The notes: a model not told the origin generated them from the letters alone. Positions 1 to 5,337 are shown, counted from the first letter of the stretch. The stretch is 16,013 nt of DNA from Pseudomonadota bacterium (GCA_018819165.1 JAHJQP010000200.1:1-16013), one strand, 5' to 3'. Program-made: numbers and translations.

Positions 1-78
1 GCCGTACTCCCGGTCCCCTGCCGCCGGGATGACGGCATAGAGATATTTCCCCTCATTTTTCGTTTCCTTACCGCCCAT
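1..78 (-). CDS. GvpF/GvpL-family gas vesicle protein, N-terminal part only (runs off the left edge)
   Basis: An ATG at 78-76 is preceded by AAGGGGGGA at 7-base spacing, a strong ribosome binding site. The 26 codons to the edge are open and include KYLYAVIPAAGDREYG. GvpF/GvpL proteins typically start with a short beta strand of this kind (Y-x-Y-A/G-V/I), as the two complete copies in this window do (IYLFCL and YLLYGVV). If correct, this is the third gvpF/L gene of the cluster and shows the locus continues to the left. GvpF/L proteins are minor vesicle components that bind GvpA and help nucleate the shell. Only the start is visible, so the family call rests on a short stretch plus context. Confidence 0.6.
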   Translation of the reverse strand, partial: MGGKETKNEGKYLYAVIPAAGDREYG

Positions 79-126
79 ATGACCGTCCCCCCTTGTGCTT
101 CCTCTTGGCTGTCATTCTGCGAAAAT

Positions 127-237
127 GTCATTCCGGGCTTAACCTGGTATCCGATTGTTTCCTCAGCGTCATTAGGGACATGACCCGGAATCATGGAATC
201 AATCTCCGGATTCCCGCCCCCCGCGGGAATGACGACG
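127..237. repeat. REP-like intergenic repeat region
   Basis: The gap between the third gvpF/L start and the zinc-ribbon gene holds no convincing gene. It contains GTCATTCCGGG near 127-137 and CGGATTCCCGC...GCGGGAATGACG at 207-234, the same style of palindrome-ended element seen at 5369-5447 and 9886-9960. A fragment GTCATTCTGC lies just before it, near 110-120. Such elements are usually non-autonomous and dispersed between genes. The open plus-strand frame across it (93-362) is most likely spurious. Confidence 0.6.
210..230 (-). terminator. GC-rich hairpin downstream of the zinc-ribbon gene
   Basis: ATTCCCGC and GCGGGAAT form a perfect 8-bp stem around a 5-base loop, about 33 bases past the stop codon of the last gene of the gvpA operon. 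It is part of the REP-like repeat and lacks a T-tract, so it may act as a 3' end stabiliser or weak terminator rather than a classical intrinsic terminator. Confidence 0.35.
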
Positions 238-262
238 CGGCGGGCGGGAACGACATTCAGTG

Positions 263-442
263 TTACATTCCATCGTCGGCGCTGCGTGTCAGCTTAAGGA
301 ATTTGACAGACTTGATAAGGCTTTCCTCCAACTTTACCTCCAACAGGGCGCTGCACGTATAACACTTTACCTGCCCCTCATAGTCACTGTAAGTCTCATC
401 GAGGTCGATGGTATGACCGCAGGATAGACAGTTAATCTTCAT
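263..442 (-). CDS. Small zinc-ribbon protein of the gas vesicle operon (59 aa)
   Basis: The start chosen is ATG at 442, preceded by GGGAGG at good spacing; a longer in-frame reading upstream lacks such a site and lies inside gvpO. The start overlaps the gvpO stop as ATGA, so the two are translationally coupled. The protein begins MKINCLSCGHTIDLDE and carries two CxxC pairs, at about residues 5/8 and 25/28 (KCYTCSALLEVK), the layout of a minimal zinc ribbon. The rest is short and basic, with no membrane segment. No precise family is recognised. From its position I infer a vesicle-associated accessory or regulatory role, but the sequence shows only likely zinc binding. Confidence 0.75.
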   Translation of the reverse strand: MKINCLSCGHTIDLDETYSDYEGQVKCYTCSALLEVKLEESLIKSVKFLKLTRSADDGM

Positions 443-804
443 TCTATATCCTCCCTTTCCATTACCGAGTCTCTGAGCCCGTAGGCAACAATGTTGAGTT
501 GCTTGTCCAACCGGAGTAAGTACGTCTGGCAATCGAGCACTTCTTTCCGCACGGGCAATCCTAATGCCTTTATGGTCGGATTAGGCACATAGACCTCTGC
601 TTCAGCCTCCCACGTTCCCTTTTCGGAGTCCATCAGCGCCAGCTTTGTGATGCTCACCTTCTTGGCGTCCACCATCTTCTTCAAGAAGTTGGCGACAGCA
701 TCTCTTACGTCCTCAATAGGCGGCAACTTAGGAGGTTCCGCTCCGGGGCCGGCCGTGGAGAGCACCGGTTCCGACATTTTGACTGTATCCAATATGTTCG
801 CCAT
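439..804 (-). CDS. gvpO: Gas vesicle protein GvpO-like
   Basis: The 121-residue protein has a proline-rich linker (about residues 12-30), a helix (IEDVRDAVANFLKKMVDAKK), then a beta-rich half with WEAEAEVYVPNPTIKALGLP and CQTYLLRLDKQLNIVAYGLRDS. The pattern W-x-(V/A)-E-V-(Y/V), then Y-x-(V/L)-x-L-D-x-x-(G/L)-x-(L/I)-x-x-Y-x-R is that of the GvpO family, small proteins of actinobacterial, archaeal and some proteobacterial gas vesicle clusters. GvpO is needed for vesicle formation in haloarchaea, but its mechanism is uncertain. The ATG has AAAGGCGA upstream. The stop overlaps the next gene by ATGA. Similarity to classical GvpO is moderate, so a distant relative is possible. Confidence 0.7.
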   Translation of the reverse strand: MANILDTVKMSEPVLSTAGPGAEPPKLPPIEDVRDAVANFLKKMVDAKKVSITKLALMDSEKGTWEAEAEVYVPNPTIKALGLPVRKEVLDCQTYLLRLDKQLNIVAYGLRDSVMEREDIE

Positions 805-864
805 CGCGTCGCCTTTCTGTGGTTACTTCGCTCGAACCGGTCTCCAGGACATTCATGGGATATT

Positions 865-1080
865 TCATCCTTTCCTCTGGGCGCAACGACTCAAATGACT
901 TTCCCAGGCTTCCTCCAGCCACTGCCGGCGCAGCCGCCGGTTGACCAGGGCGATGATCTCGTGTTGGACCCGCCGCGCTTCCCCGGCGCCCAGGAAAAAA
1001 CTCGTATGAGTCCAGCAGGCCCGGTGACCCGGCACGCACCGGTTAGTCGGAATGTGGTGTGAATCACAAATGGTCAGCAT
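865..1080 (-). CDS. Cys/His-rich small protein of unknown function (71 aa)
   Basis: The ATG at 1080 is 15 bases past the stop of the GvpV-like gene and has AAAGGA upstream. The N-terminal 25 residues are rich in potential metal ligands: C5, H8, H9, C15, H19, C22 and H25. The second half (GEARRVQHEIIALVNRRLRRQWLEE) is a strongly basic amphipathic helix. It therefore looks like a small metal-binding head with a helical tail that could contact nucleic acid, acidic protein or membrane. I do not recognise the family. A competing frame at 728-1039 on the same strand is Pro/Gly/Arg-rich and has no good ribosome binding site, so this frame is preferred. It sits between established gas vesicle genes in the same direction. 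Confidence 0.65.
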   Translation of the reverse strand: MLTICDSHHIPTNRCVPGHRACWTHTSFFLGAGEARRVQHEIIALVNRRLRRQWLEEAWESHLSRCAQRKG

Positions 1081-1095
1081 ATAGTCCCAGTCCTT

Positions 1096-1425
1096 TCAAT
1101 ATCGGATCTTGAACGGTCCCGTCGTTGTCCGTGGCGCCGCCGTCGGACCGTCCACGGCCGGAAGGCGCCGGTGCGGGATACCTTGGGCTTCCAGAGTACG
1201 GATGGCCTCCTGCCTTGCCGCCTCGATGTCCTGGAAGCGCTGATCAATCTTTCGCACCCTTTCCAGGGCGCTCTGTTTCTCCTTCCCCCGGCGGAACTTT
1301 TCCATCTCGAGCATGCTGAGCTTCATATAGAGCTTGTAAGGAATAGTGCCTTCATCCACACGGCCGGAGAGCGTCCTGATGTCCTGTACGCCTTTCATGA
1401 TTCTCTTCGTCATTGGCGATGTCAT
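1096..1425 (-). CDS. GvpV-like coiled-coil gas vesicle protein
   Basis: The 109-residue protein starts at ATG 1425, which overlaps the gvpN stop as ATGA and has AGAGGAA upstream. After RIMKGVQDIRTLSGRVDEG comes a helical stretch of heptads and charged residues (PYKLYMKLSMLEMEKFRRGKEKQ, then RVRKIDQRFQDIEAARQEAI) that should form a coiled coil. A basic Pro/Thr tail follows. The order R-x-L-x-G-R ... P-Y-x-L-Y-M-x-L-x-x-L-E-x-E-K resembles the GvpV family of cyanobacterial clusters, whose function is poorly defined but which affects vesicle formation. The match is from memory of the pattern; an unrelated coiled coil is the alternative. Confidence 0.6.
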   Translation of the reverse strand: MTSPMTKRIMKGVQDIRTLSGRVDEGTIPYKLYMKLSMLEMEKFRRGKEKQSALERVRKIDQRFQDIEAARQEAIRTLEAQGIPHRRLPAVDGPTAAPRTTTGPFKIRY

Positions 1426-2420
1426 CGGCGTTCCTCTTTGCCTTTCTCCTTTGTCGGCTTTGCGGACCCGCAGAACTTGCGGATCACCTCTTCCACCTTC
1501 TCCATCATGACCGGCTGGCCTCCCCGGGTGACCTTGGCGGTGTCCGTGGCCAGGACATCCCGGCAGATCATCTGAAAAAATACATCATCTCCACGGGCGC
1601 GCCGGTTCTGAGACGCAAGGATCCGGCCGATGGCGATCCCCGCCCGGATGGTCGGACGGTTATTATTCACCCCGAAACTCCTCAATTCCCTCACGATATC
1701 CACGATCCGCTCGGAATCTTCCCGGGGGAGTCCCGATTTCTTCATGACGATCATGATTTCCGTATCCCGGTCATAGTGCTCTAAGCGGATGGTAATCAGG
1801 CGGTCTATCAGGGCGTCCTGGGTCTTGTGGACCCCGGCGTATTCTTCGGGGTTGGAGGTAAAGATCGCCCGGAACTCGGGATGCACGGCCATGTATCCTT
1901 CCCCGGAGCGGCGCAGTTTCGGCAGGTTCAGAATCCCCTCGGAAAGGACACTGAGGAGCGCGTTGTTCGCTTCCGGCCGGGAGCGGTTGAATTCATCATA
2001 AATGAGGATCTCCCCGTTCTCACAGGCCGCGGTCAACCGGTTGTCCACCCAGAGGGTTTTCATTTCTTCCTCCGTCTTCAGGACCGAGTGGATATAATTG
2101 TCGATAAGTTTGTGTTTCCTGTAGCCGGCGTCCCTGCCTACGAGATCGGAAGTGCCAAATTCATCGTCCCCATGGAGCAGGGCGACGGGGCGTCCAAGCT
2201 TGGACGCCACATGGAAGGCGAGGGTCGTCTTTCCCGTTCCTGCCACGCCGGAAAAATGGACGGGATAACCGGCCACCAGGTAGGCCAGGGCCCGCTCCGT
2301 GAGCTGCTCCACATAGGGAGATGAAACAAAGCTATCGCTGGGCTCGGGTTGAACGCTGTCTTCCCCGGCCGACATGCGTACTGTGGATGTGCTGACGACT
2401 CTTAAGGCTTTCTCACGCAT
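1422..2420 (-). CDS. gvpN: Gas vesicle AAA+ ATPase GvpN
   Basis: This 332-residue protein has a MoxR-like AAA+ domain: Walker A GVAGTGKT (58-65), Walker B ILIYDE (138-143), followed by FNRSRPEANNALLSVLSEG, and the sensor-like FTSNPEEYAGVHK (187-199). The region FVSSPYVEQLTERALAYL before the P-loop is characteristic of GvpN. GvpN is a cytoplasmic ATPase that supports vesicle growth and enlargement. The length is typical. The first ~30 residues are a poorly conserved Ser/Pro tail. The ATG overlaps the stop of the upstream zinc-motif gene by 8 bases (ATGCGTGA), with GGAGAA upstream, and its stop overlaps the next start. This is a tight operon position. Confidence 0.95.
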   Translation of the reverse strand: MREKALRVVSTSTVRMSAGEDSVQPEPSDSFVSSPYVEQLTERALAYLVAGYPVHFSGVAGTGKTTLAFHVASKLGRPVALLHGDDEFGTSDLVGRDAGYRKHKLIDNYIHSVLKTEEEMKTLWVDNRLTAACENGEILIYDEFNRSRPEANNALLSVLSEGILNLPKLRRSGEGYMAVHPEFRAIFTSNPEEYAGVHKTQDALIDRLITIRLEHYDRDTEIMIVMKKSGLPREDSERIVDIVRELRSFGVNNNRPTIRAGIAIGRILASQNRRARGDDVFFQMICRDVLATDTAKVTRGGQPVMMEKVEEVIRKFCGSAKPTKEKGKEERR

Positions 2421-2796
2421 TTACTCTTTTCTCCTTCCTGGCTTGTTCCATAATCCATCCGGTTCCCCGGCACTTGAGACAGGCCATTGCCGGGGCCGAG
2501 GCGTCATCGCCCGAACCTTTACACACAGGGCAAGAGACAGCTGGCTGCAGCGGCTGGGAGACAGAGCCCCTGCCGCCGCAGGTCGTACAGGTAAGGGTCT
2601 TGACGGCCCCTGTTCCCCGGCAATGGGCGCAGGCGACGGCCGGAGCCTGGACCAGTACTTTACCGCTTCCCCCGCAAACGCAGCAGGTGGAAAGGGAAGA
2701 CATGATATCGAAAGGATCCCTCCCCCGGCCGCGGCAAAAGGCGCAAGTAAGTTCCTCAAATACCACCGGATCCCGGCTCGGACGCGCTTTCTTCAT
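2413..2796 (-). CDS. DnaJ-type CxxCxGxG zinc protein without a J domain
   Basis: The 127-residue protein consists almost wholly of six CxxCxGxG motifs: C18/C21, C38/C41, C56/C59, C70/C73, C89/C92 and C106/C109. The DnaJ cysteine-rich domain has four such motifs binding two zincs, so six would allow three zinc sites. There is no J domain, no Gly/Phe linker and no C-terminal substrate domain. ATG 2796 has GAGGGG upstream and the stop overlaps gvpN by 8 bases. By family knowledge such domains bind unfolded protein or have thiol activity. From position I infer a helper for very hydrophobic vesicle proteins such as GvpA or for GvpN. No specific name is recognised. Confidence 0.85.
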   Translation of the reverse strand: MKKARPSRDPVVFEELTCAFCRGRGRDPFDIMSSLSTCCVCGGSGKVLVQAPAVACAHCRGTGAVKTLTCTTCGGRGSVSQPLQPAVSCPVCKGSGDDASAPAMACLKCRGTGWIMEQARKEKRVNA

Positions 2797-2863
2797 GTCA
2801 ACCCCTCAATTAACATCTTTCTCAGGAACTGCCCGGGCGCTGCAATCCGGGCAGGGTATTTCG

Positions 2864-3655
2864 CTATTTTCTGCCCCGTTTCCCCTTGGTTGCTGTTTTG
2901 GCGGGCTTTTCATCCAGCCAACTCTTCTCCTTCTGTTTCGGTGCCTCCGGAGCGGCAAAGACAGGGGCCGGCGTTTTGAGCTTGGGGGGTTTGACCGCCG
3001 GGGCTTGGGGCGCTGCAACGACCATCTTCTTTTCCTTTCTTAGTGGTTCCTTGAATGTGACCGAGGGCTTTTCTGTCTTGAACTCAGGCGCTGCAACGAC
3101 TGTCTTCTTTTCCTCTTCCCTTATCAGCGGTTCCTTGAATATGGCCGGTGGCTTTGCCGCCTTGAACTCAGGCGCCGCCACTGCCTTCTTCTGTGCTGCT
3201 TCCACCGGGGGCGGTGTGTATTTTAAGACGACCGGTTTCTTCTTCATCGGAACGGGCCGTGACTTTCTGGGACTCTCGCCGCGCCAGGCAAGCCGGGCCC
3301 CCATCAGGTCGTCCGCCGTCTCTTTGCGCAGGTCCATAACCTGTCTTCTCATTTCTGAGAGAAAGACTTCCCGGTCATGTCTTCCCTTCCGGGCCTTATC
3401 ATTCCGGTCTCTGGAAAATTCACGCAGCAGGGAGTTGACCTCATCGATCATGGCGGCCACAAAGGCCTCCCGCTCCTCACTGGTCTTTTTCGCCATCGCG
3501 GTGTGGGCGGCGGCGAAATAAGCCTGCATGGCCGAAACCGCGGTGGTCAGCTCCCTGGTATCCCGCGCCATCTCTTGCAGCAGCGCCTCTCGCGCACCCC
3601 GCAGGGTCTCTATTTCTCCACGCAAACGCGTCATGTCATCGGTCAGTTTGCCCAT
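2864..3655 (-). CDS. Long GvpC-like gas vesicle shell protein with Lys/Pro/Ala-rich tail
   Basis: The 263-residue protein shares its N-terminus (MGKLTDDMTRLRGE) with the two 96-residue proteins upstream. Residues 1-57 are a helix ending in AAAHTAMAKKT. Two roughly 34-residue helical units follow, starting EREAFVAAMIDEV and DREVFLSEMRRQV, where the short paralogs have one. The C-terminal half is a basic Pro/Ala/Lys tail with about three copies of a ~26-residue unit containing VVAAPEFK...FKEPL. Repeated helical units of 33-34 residues that vary in number recall GvpC, the outer strengthening protein of cyanobacterial vesicles, hence the call. ATG 3655 has GGGAGG upstream. The gene lies downstream of the attenuator at 3686-3730. 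It could be a lineage-specific shell protein instead of a true GvpC homolog. Confidence 0.65.
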   Translation of the reverse strand: MGKLTDDMTRLRGEIETLRGAREALLQEMARDTRELTTAVSAMQAYFAAAHTAMAKKTSEEREAFVAAMIDEVNSLLREFSRDRNDKARKGRHDREVFLSEMRRQVMDLRKETADDLMGARLAWRGESPRKSRPVPMKKKPVVLKYTPPPVEAAQKKAVAAPEFKAAKPPAIFKEPLIREEEKKTVVAAPEFKTEKPSVTFKEPLRKEKKMVVAAPQAPAVKPPKLKTPAPVFAAPEAPKQKEKSWLDEKPAKTATKGKRGRK

Positions 3656-3685
3656 GATGATCCTCCCTCGCCTTCTCCGAACGCG

Positions 3686-3730
3686 AAAAAACTGTGCAAG
3701 GCGGAGGCTAAAAAAGCCCCCGCCCCACAG
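3686..3730 (-). terminator. Terminator-like attenuator between gvpA3 and the accessory genes
   Basis: On the minus strand an outer 5-bp stem CTGTG/CACAG encloses a 10-bp stem GGCGGGGGCT/AGCCTCCGCC (one G-U pair) with a T-rich loop, directly followed by TTTTTT (3691-3686). This is the layout of an intrinsic terminator. It lies 18 bases past the gvpA3 stop, so partial read-through would give much more GvpA message than downstream accessory message. Confidence 0.75.
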
Positions 3731-3747
3731 GCGTCATTACCTTACTC

Positions 3748-3966
3748 TCAAGCCGGTGCGGCGGCACTGGCCGTCAGGCCAATCGCCTCGGCGTACTTGA
3801 GGTAGGTCTCAACCGAAGCAATCACAACTCTTGCTTCGATGGAAAGCAGCTCAATACCGACCAGAGATACTTTCACCCATGCATCGATCACGATTCCTTT
3901 GTCCAGGATCCGATCGACAACTTCCGCCAAACTCGAAGAATCCGTTGATTTCTGTACTTTTGCCAT
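3748..3966 (-). CDS. gvpA: Gas vesicle structural protein GvpA, third copy
   Basis: The 72-residue protein has the GvpA core: LAEVVDRILDKGIVIDAW, VKVSLVGIELLSIEARVVIA and VETYLKYAEAIGLT. GvpA is the small hydrophobic subunit that packs as ribs to make the gas-filled shell. It differs from the second copy at residue 4 (V instead of I). The start has GGGAGGAAATAGCG before ATG, identical in style to the other copies. The tail ASAAAPA is conserved in all three. The gene is followed by the attenuator at 3686-3730 and not by the hairpin type found after copies one and two. Confidence 0.97.
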   Translation of the reverse strand: MAKVQKSTDSSSLAEVVDRILDKGIVIDAWVKVSLVGIELLSIEARVVIASVETYLKYAEAIGLTASAAAPA

Positions 3967-3997
3967 CGCTATTTCCTCCCTCTTGTTATGTTATTGT

Positions 3998-4288
3998 TTA
4001 TTTTGCTTTACCGAACCAAACCTGAGATGCGCCCGCAAGGTCGGCGGCGTTCTCTTTTCTCATTCGGCCGACCTGCCTCTTGATCCTTGATACATACGTG
4101 GCCCGCGCTCTCCCGGTTTTCTTGGCCATTGTGGCGTGGGCGGCGGAAAAGCCAGACTGCATGGCTGAAACCGAAGAGGCCAGATCCTTGGCCCCGCGCG
4201 CCAGATCCTGCATCAGCGCCCCTCGATCACTCCGCAAGGCGTCTACCTCCCCGCGTAAACGGGTCATATCATCGGTCAAATTACCCAT
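3998..4288 (-). CDS. Short GvpC-like gas vesicle protein, second copy (96 aa)
   Basis: It starts MGNLTDDMTRLRGEVDALRSD and continues as a long helix (LARGAKDLASSVSAMQSGFSAAHATMAKKT), one helical unit (RARATYVSRIKRQVGRMRKE) and the ending ADLAGASQVWFGKAK. It is paralogous to the 4632-4922 protein (a handful of differences) and to the N-terminal ~130 residues of the long protein at 2864-3655, which has one extra unit and a tail. There is no membrane segment; the protein is basic and amphipathic. ATG 4288 has AAGGAGAA upstream. Its place directly between gvpA copies implies a role in the shell. GvpC-like is inferred from helical repeat architecture and context. Confidence 0.65.
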   Translation of the reverse strand: MGNLTDDMTRLRGEVDALRSDRGALMQDLARGAKDLASSVSAMQSGFSAAHATMAKKTGRARATYVSRIKRQVGRMRKENAADLAGASQVWFGKAK

Positions 4289-4323
4289 AATGATTCTCCT
4301 TCACCTTCTTCTGAAACCGGCAC

Positions 4324-4365
4324 ACCCATGAAAGCGGGCGCATCAACAGCTCCCGCCCCATGGGC
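4324..4365 (-). promoter_or_regulatory. Conserved mRNA hairpin between gvpA2 and the short GvpC-like gene
   Basis: Outer arms GCCCATG and CATGGGT enclose inner arms GCGGGAGC and GCGCCCGC (one internal mismatch) around a 7-base loop TGTTGAT. There is no T-tract, so it is probably not a terminator. The other copy of this element, at 4958-4999, has CATGGGC in the outer arm, which replaces a G-U pair by G-C and keeps the fold. An RNA-stability or processing element is the likeliest reading. Confidence 0.6.
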
Positions 4366-4382
4366 ATCCTTCACAATCAGTC

Positions 4383-4601
4383 TTATGCCGGAGCGGCCGC
4401 ACTGGCCGTCAGACCAATCGCCTCGGCGTACTTGAGGTAGGTCTCAACCGAAGCAATCACGACTCTCGCTTCGATGGAAAGCAGCTCAATGCCGACCAGA
4501 GATACTTTCACCCACGCATCGATCACGATACCCTTGTCGAGGATCCGGTCGACAACTTCCGCCAAACTCGAAGAATCTGTTGATTTCTGAATCTTGGCCA
4601 T
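4383..4601 (-). CDS. gvpA: Gas vesicle structural protein GvpA, second copy
   Basis: The 72-residue GvpA contains the canonical helix-strand-strand-helix core (VVDRILDKGIVIDAW, KVSLVGIELLSIEARVVIA, YLKYAEAIGL). It differs from copy one only at residue 31 (V instead of M) and from copy three only at residue 4. ATG 4601 has GGGAGGAAATAGCG upstream. The hairpin at 4324-4365 follows within 18 bases of the stop. The near-identity of proteins despite several synonymous changes points to purifying selection or gene conversion. Confidence 0.97.
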   Translation of the reverse strand: MAKIQKSTDSSSLAEVVDRILDKGIVIDAWVKVSLVGIELLSIEARVVIASVETYLKYAEAIGLTASAAAPA

Positions 4602-4631
4602 CGCTATTTCCTCCCTTTCGTATGTTATCGT

Positions 4632-4922
4632 TTATTTTGCTTTACCGAACCAAATCTGAGAAGCGCCCGCAAGATCGGCGGCGTTCTCTTTTCTCATCCT
4701 GCCGACCTGCCTCTTGATCCTCACTACGTACGAGACCCGCGCTTTCCCGGTTTTTCTGGCCATCGTGGCGTGGGCGGCGGCAAAGTCAGACTGCATGGCT
4801 GAAACCGTAGAGGCCAGATCCTTGGCCCCACGCGCCAGCTCCTGCATCAGCGCCCCTCGATCACTCCGCAAGGCGTCGACCTCCCCGCGTAAACGCGTCA
4901 TGTCATCGGTCAAATTACCCAT
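4632..4922 (-). CDS. Short GvpC-like gas vesicle protein, first copy (96 aa)
   Basis: It has the same 96-residue layout as the 3998-4288 protein: MGNLTDDMTRLRGEVDALRSD, then a helix LASTVSAMQSDFAAAHATMARKT, one helical unit (KARVSYVVRIKRQVGRMRKE) and the ending ADLAGASQIWFGKAK. Differences between the two are conservative and cluster in the single helical unit. ATG 4922 has the GGGAGAAT-type site upstream. It is the second gene of the operon, after gvpA1. I infer a partner that sits on or within the GvpA shell, possibly a short GvpC equivalent. No exact family is recognised. Confidence 0.65.
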   Translation of the reverse strand: MGNLTDDMTRLRGEVDALRSDRGALMQELARGAKDLASTVSAMQSDFAAAHATMARKTGKARVSYVVRIKRQVGRMRKENAADLAGASQIWFGKAK

Positions 4923-4957
4923 GCTGATTCTCCCTCACCTTCTTCTGAAACCGGCAC

Positions 4958-4999
4958 GCCCATGAAAGCGGGCGCATCAAAAGCTCCCGCCCCATGGGC
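4958..4999 (-). promoter_or_regulatory. Conserved mRNA hairpin between gvpA1 and the short GvpC-like gene
   Basis: Perfect outer arms GCCCATG/CATGGGC enclose inner arms GCGGGAGC/GCGCCCGC around TTTTGAT. It is the counterpart of the 4324-4365 hairpin, with a loop difference and one outer-pair difference (G-C here, G-U there) that both keep the structure. It starts 12 bases after the gvpA1 stop and lacks a T-tract. Confidence 0.6.
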
Positions 5000-5010
5000 A
5001 TCCTTCAATC

Positions 5011-5229
5011 TTATGCCGGAGCAGCCGCACTGGCTGTCAAACCAATCGCCTCGGCGTACTTGAGATAGGTCTCAACCGATGCAATCACCACCCGCGCCTC
5101 GATGGAAAGCAGCTCAATGCCGACCAGCGATACCTTCATCCAGGCATCGATCACGATACCCTTGTCGAGGATCCGGTCGACAACTTCCGCCAAACTCGAG
5201 GAATCCGTTGATTTCTGAATCTTTGCCAT
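5011..5229 (-). CDS. gvpA: Gas vesicle structural protein GvpA, first copy (promoter-proximal)
   Basis: The 72-residue GvpA has M at position 31 (IDAWMKVSLVG) where the other copies have V. The start chosen is ATG 5229, giving MAKIQKSTDSSS as in the other copies, with AAGGAGGAAATAGCG upstream. An ATG 18 bases earlier (5247) would overlap the ribosome binding site and is not conserved. It is the first gene after the sigma-54 promoter, with a leader of about 64 bases. GvpA is the rib-forming shell subunit. Confidence 0.97.
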   Translation of the reverse strand: MAKIQKSTDSSSLAEVVDRILDKGIVIDAWMKVSLVGIELLSIEARVVIASVETYLKYAEAIGLTASAAAPA

Positions 5230-5280
5230 CGCTATTTCCTCCTTCATGTGTTGTTGTTATGATCTTACCGAAAACCCTCA

Positions 5281-5294
5281 GCAGGCATGCCTGC
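5281..5294. promoter_or_regulatory. Perfect 14-bp palindrome at the predicted gvpA transcription start
   Basis: GCAGGCATGCCTGC is self-complementary over all 14 bases. With the -12 GC of the sigma-54 promoter at 5305-5306, transcription should start near 5293, inside or at the edge of this palindrome. It could be a protein-binding site blocking the start, or simply a chance GC-rich palindrome. Confidence 0.4.
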
Positions 5295-5304
5295 CCGCTA
5301 TAAA

Positions 5305-5319
5305 GCAAGACCTATGCCA
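5305..5319 (-). promoter_or_regulatory. Sigma-54 promoter of the gvpA operon
   Basis: The minus strand reads TGGCATAGGTCTTGC, which matches the -24/-12 consensus TGGCA(C/T)-N5-TTGC at every fixed position, with the correct spacing. It lies about 76 bases upstream of gvpA1, which starts the gvpA operon. A sigma-54-dependent NtrC-family activator is encoded in the same window (14822-16013), which supports the call. Confidence 0.85.
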
Positions 5320-5337
5320 GCAGTACGAGAACAGGAT

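Larger units (their letters stand above)
3748..5250 (-). repeat. Tandem [gvpA - short GvpC-like] module, two full units plus a third gvpA
   Basis: In transcript order the array is gvpA1, short GvpC-like, gvpA2, short GvpC-like, gvpA3. The gvpA starts are 628 and 635 bases apart, and the short-gene starts 634 apart. Similarity covers the genes, both intergenic spacers, the ribosome binding sites and a hairpin in the spacer. This shows repeated duplication of a whole module of about 0.63 kb, not separate gene duplications. Scattered substitutions and small indels show the copies are not brand new. Confidence 0.9.

Noticed and set aside
728..1039. Minus-strand open frame overlapping the Cys/His-rich gene and gvpO
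   Set aside because: It is rich in Pro, Gly and Arg, has no good ribosome binding site and overlaps two better-supported frames.
3748..5250. CRISPR-like array because of the regular repeats
   Set aside because: The repeated unit is ~630 bp and codes for proteins; there are no short repeats with unique spacers of equal length.
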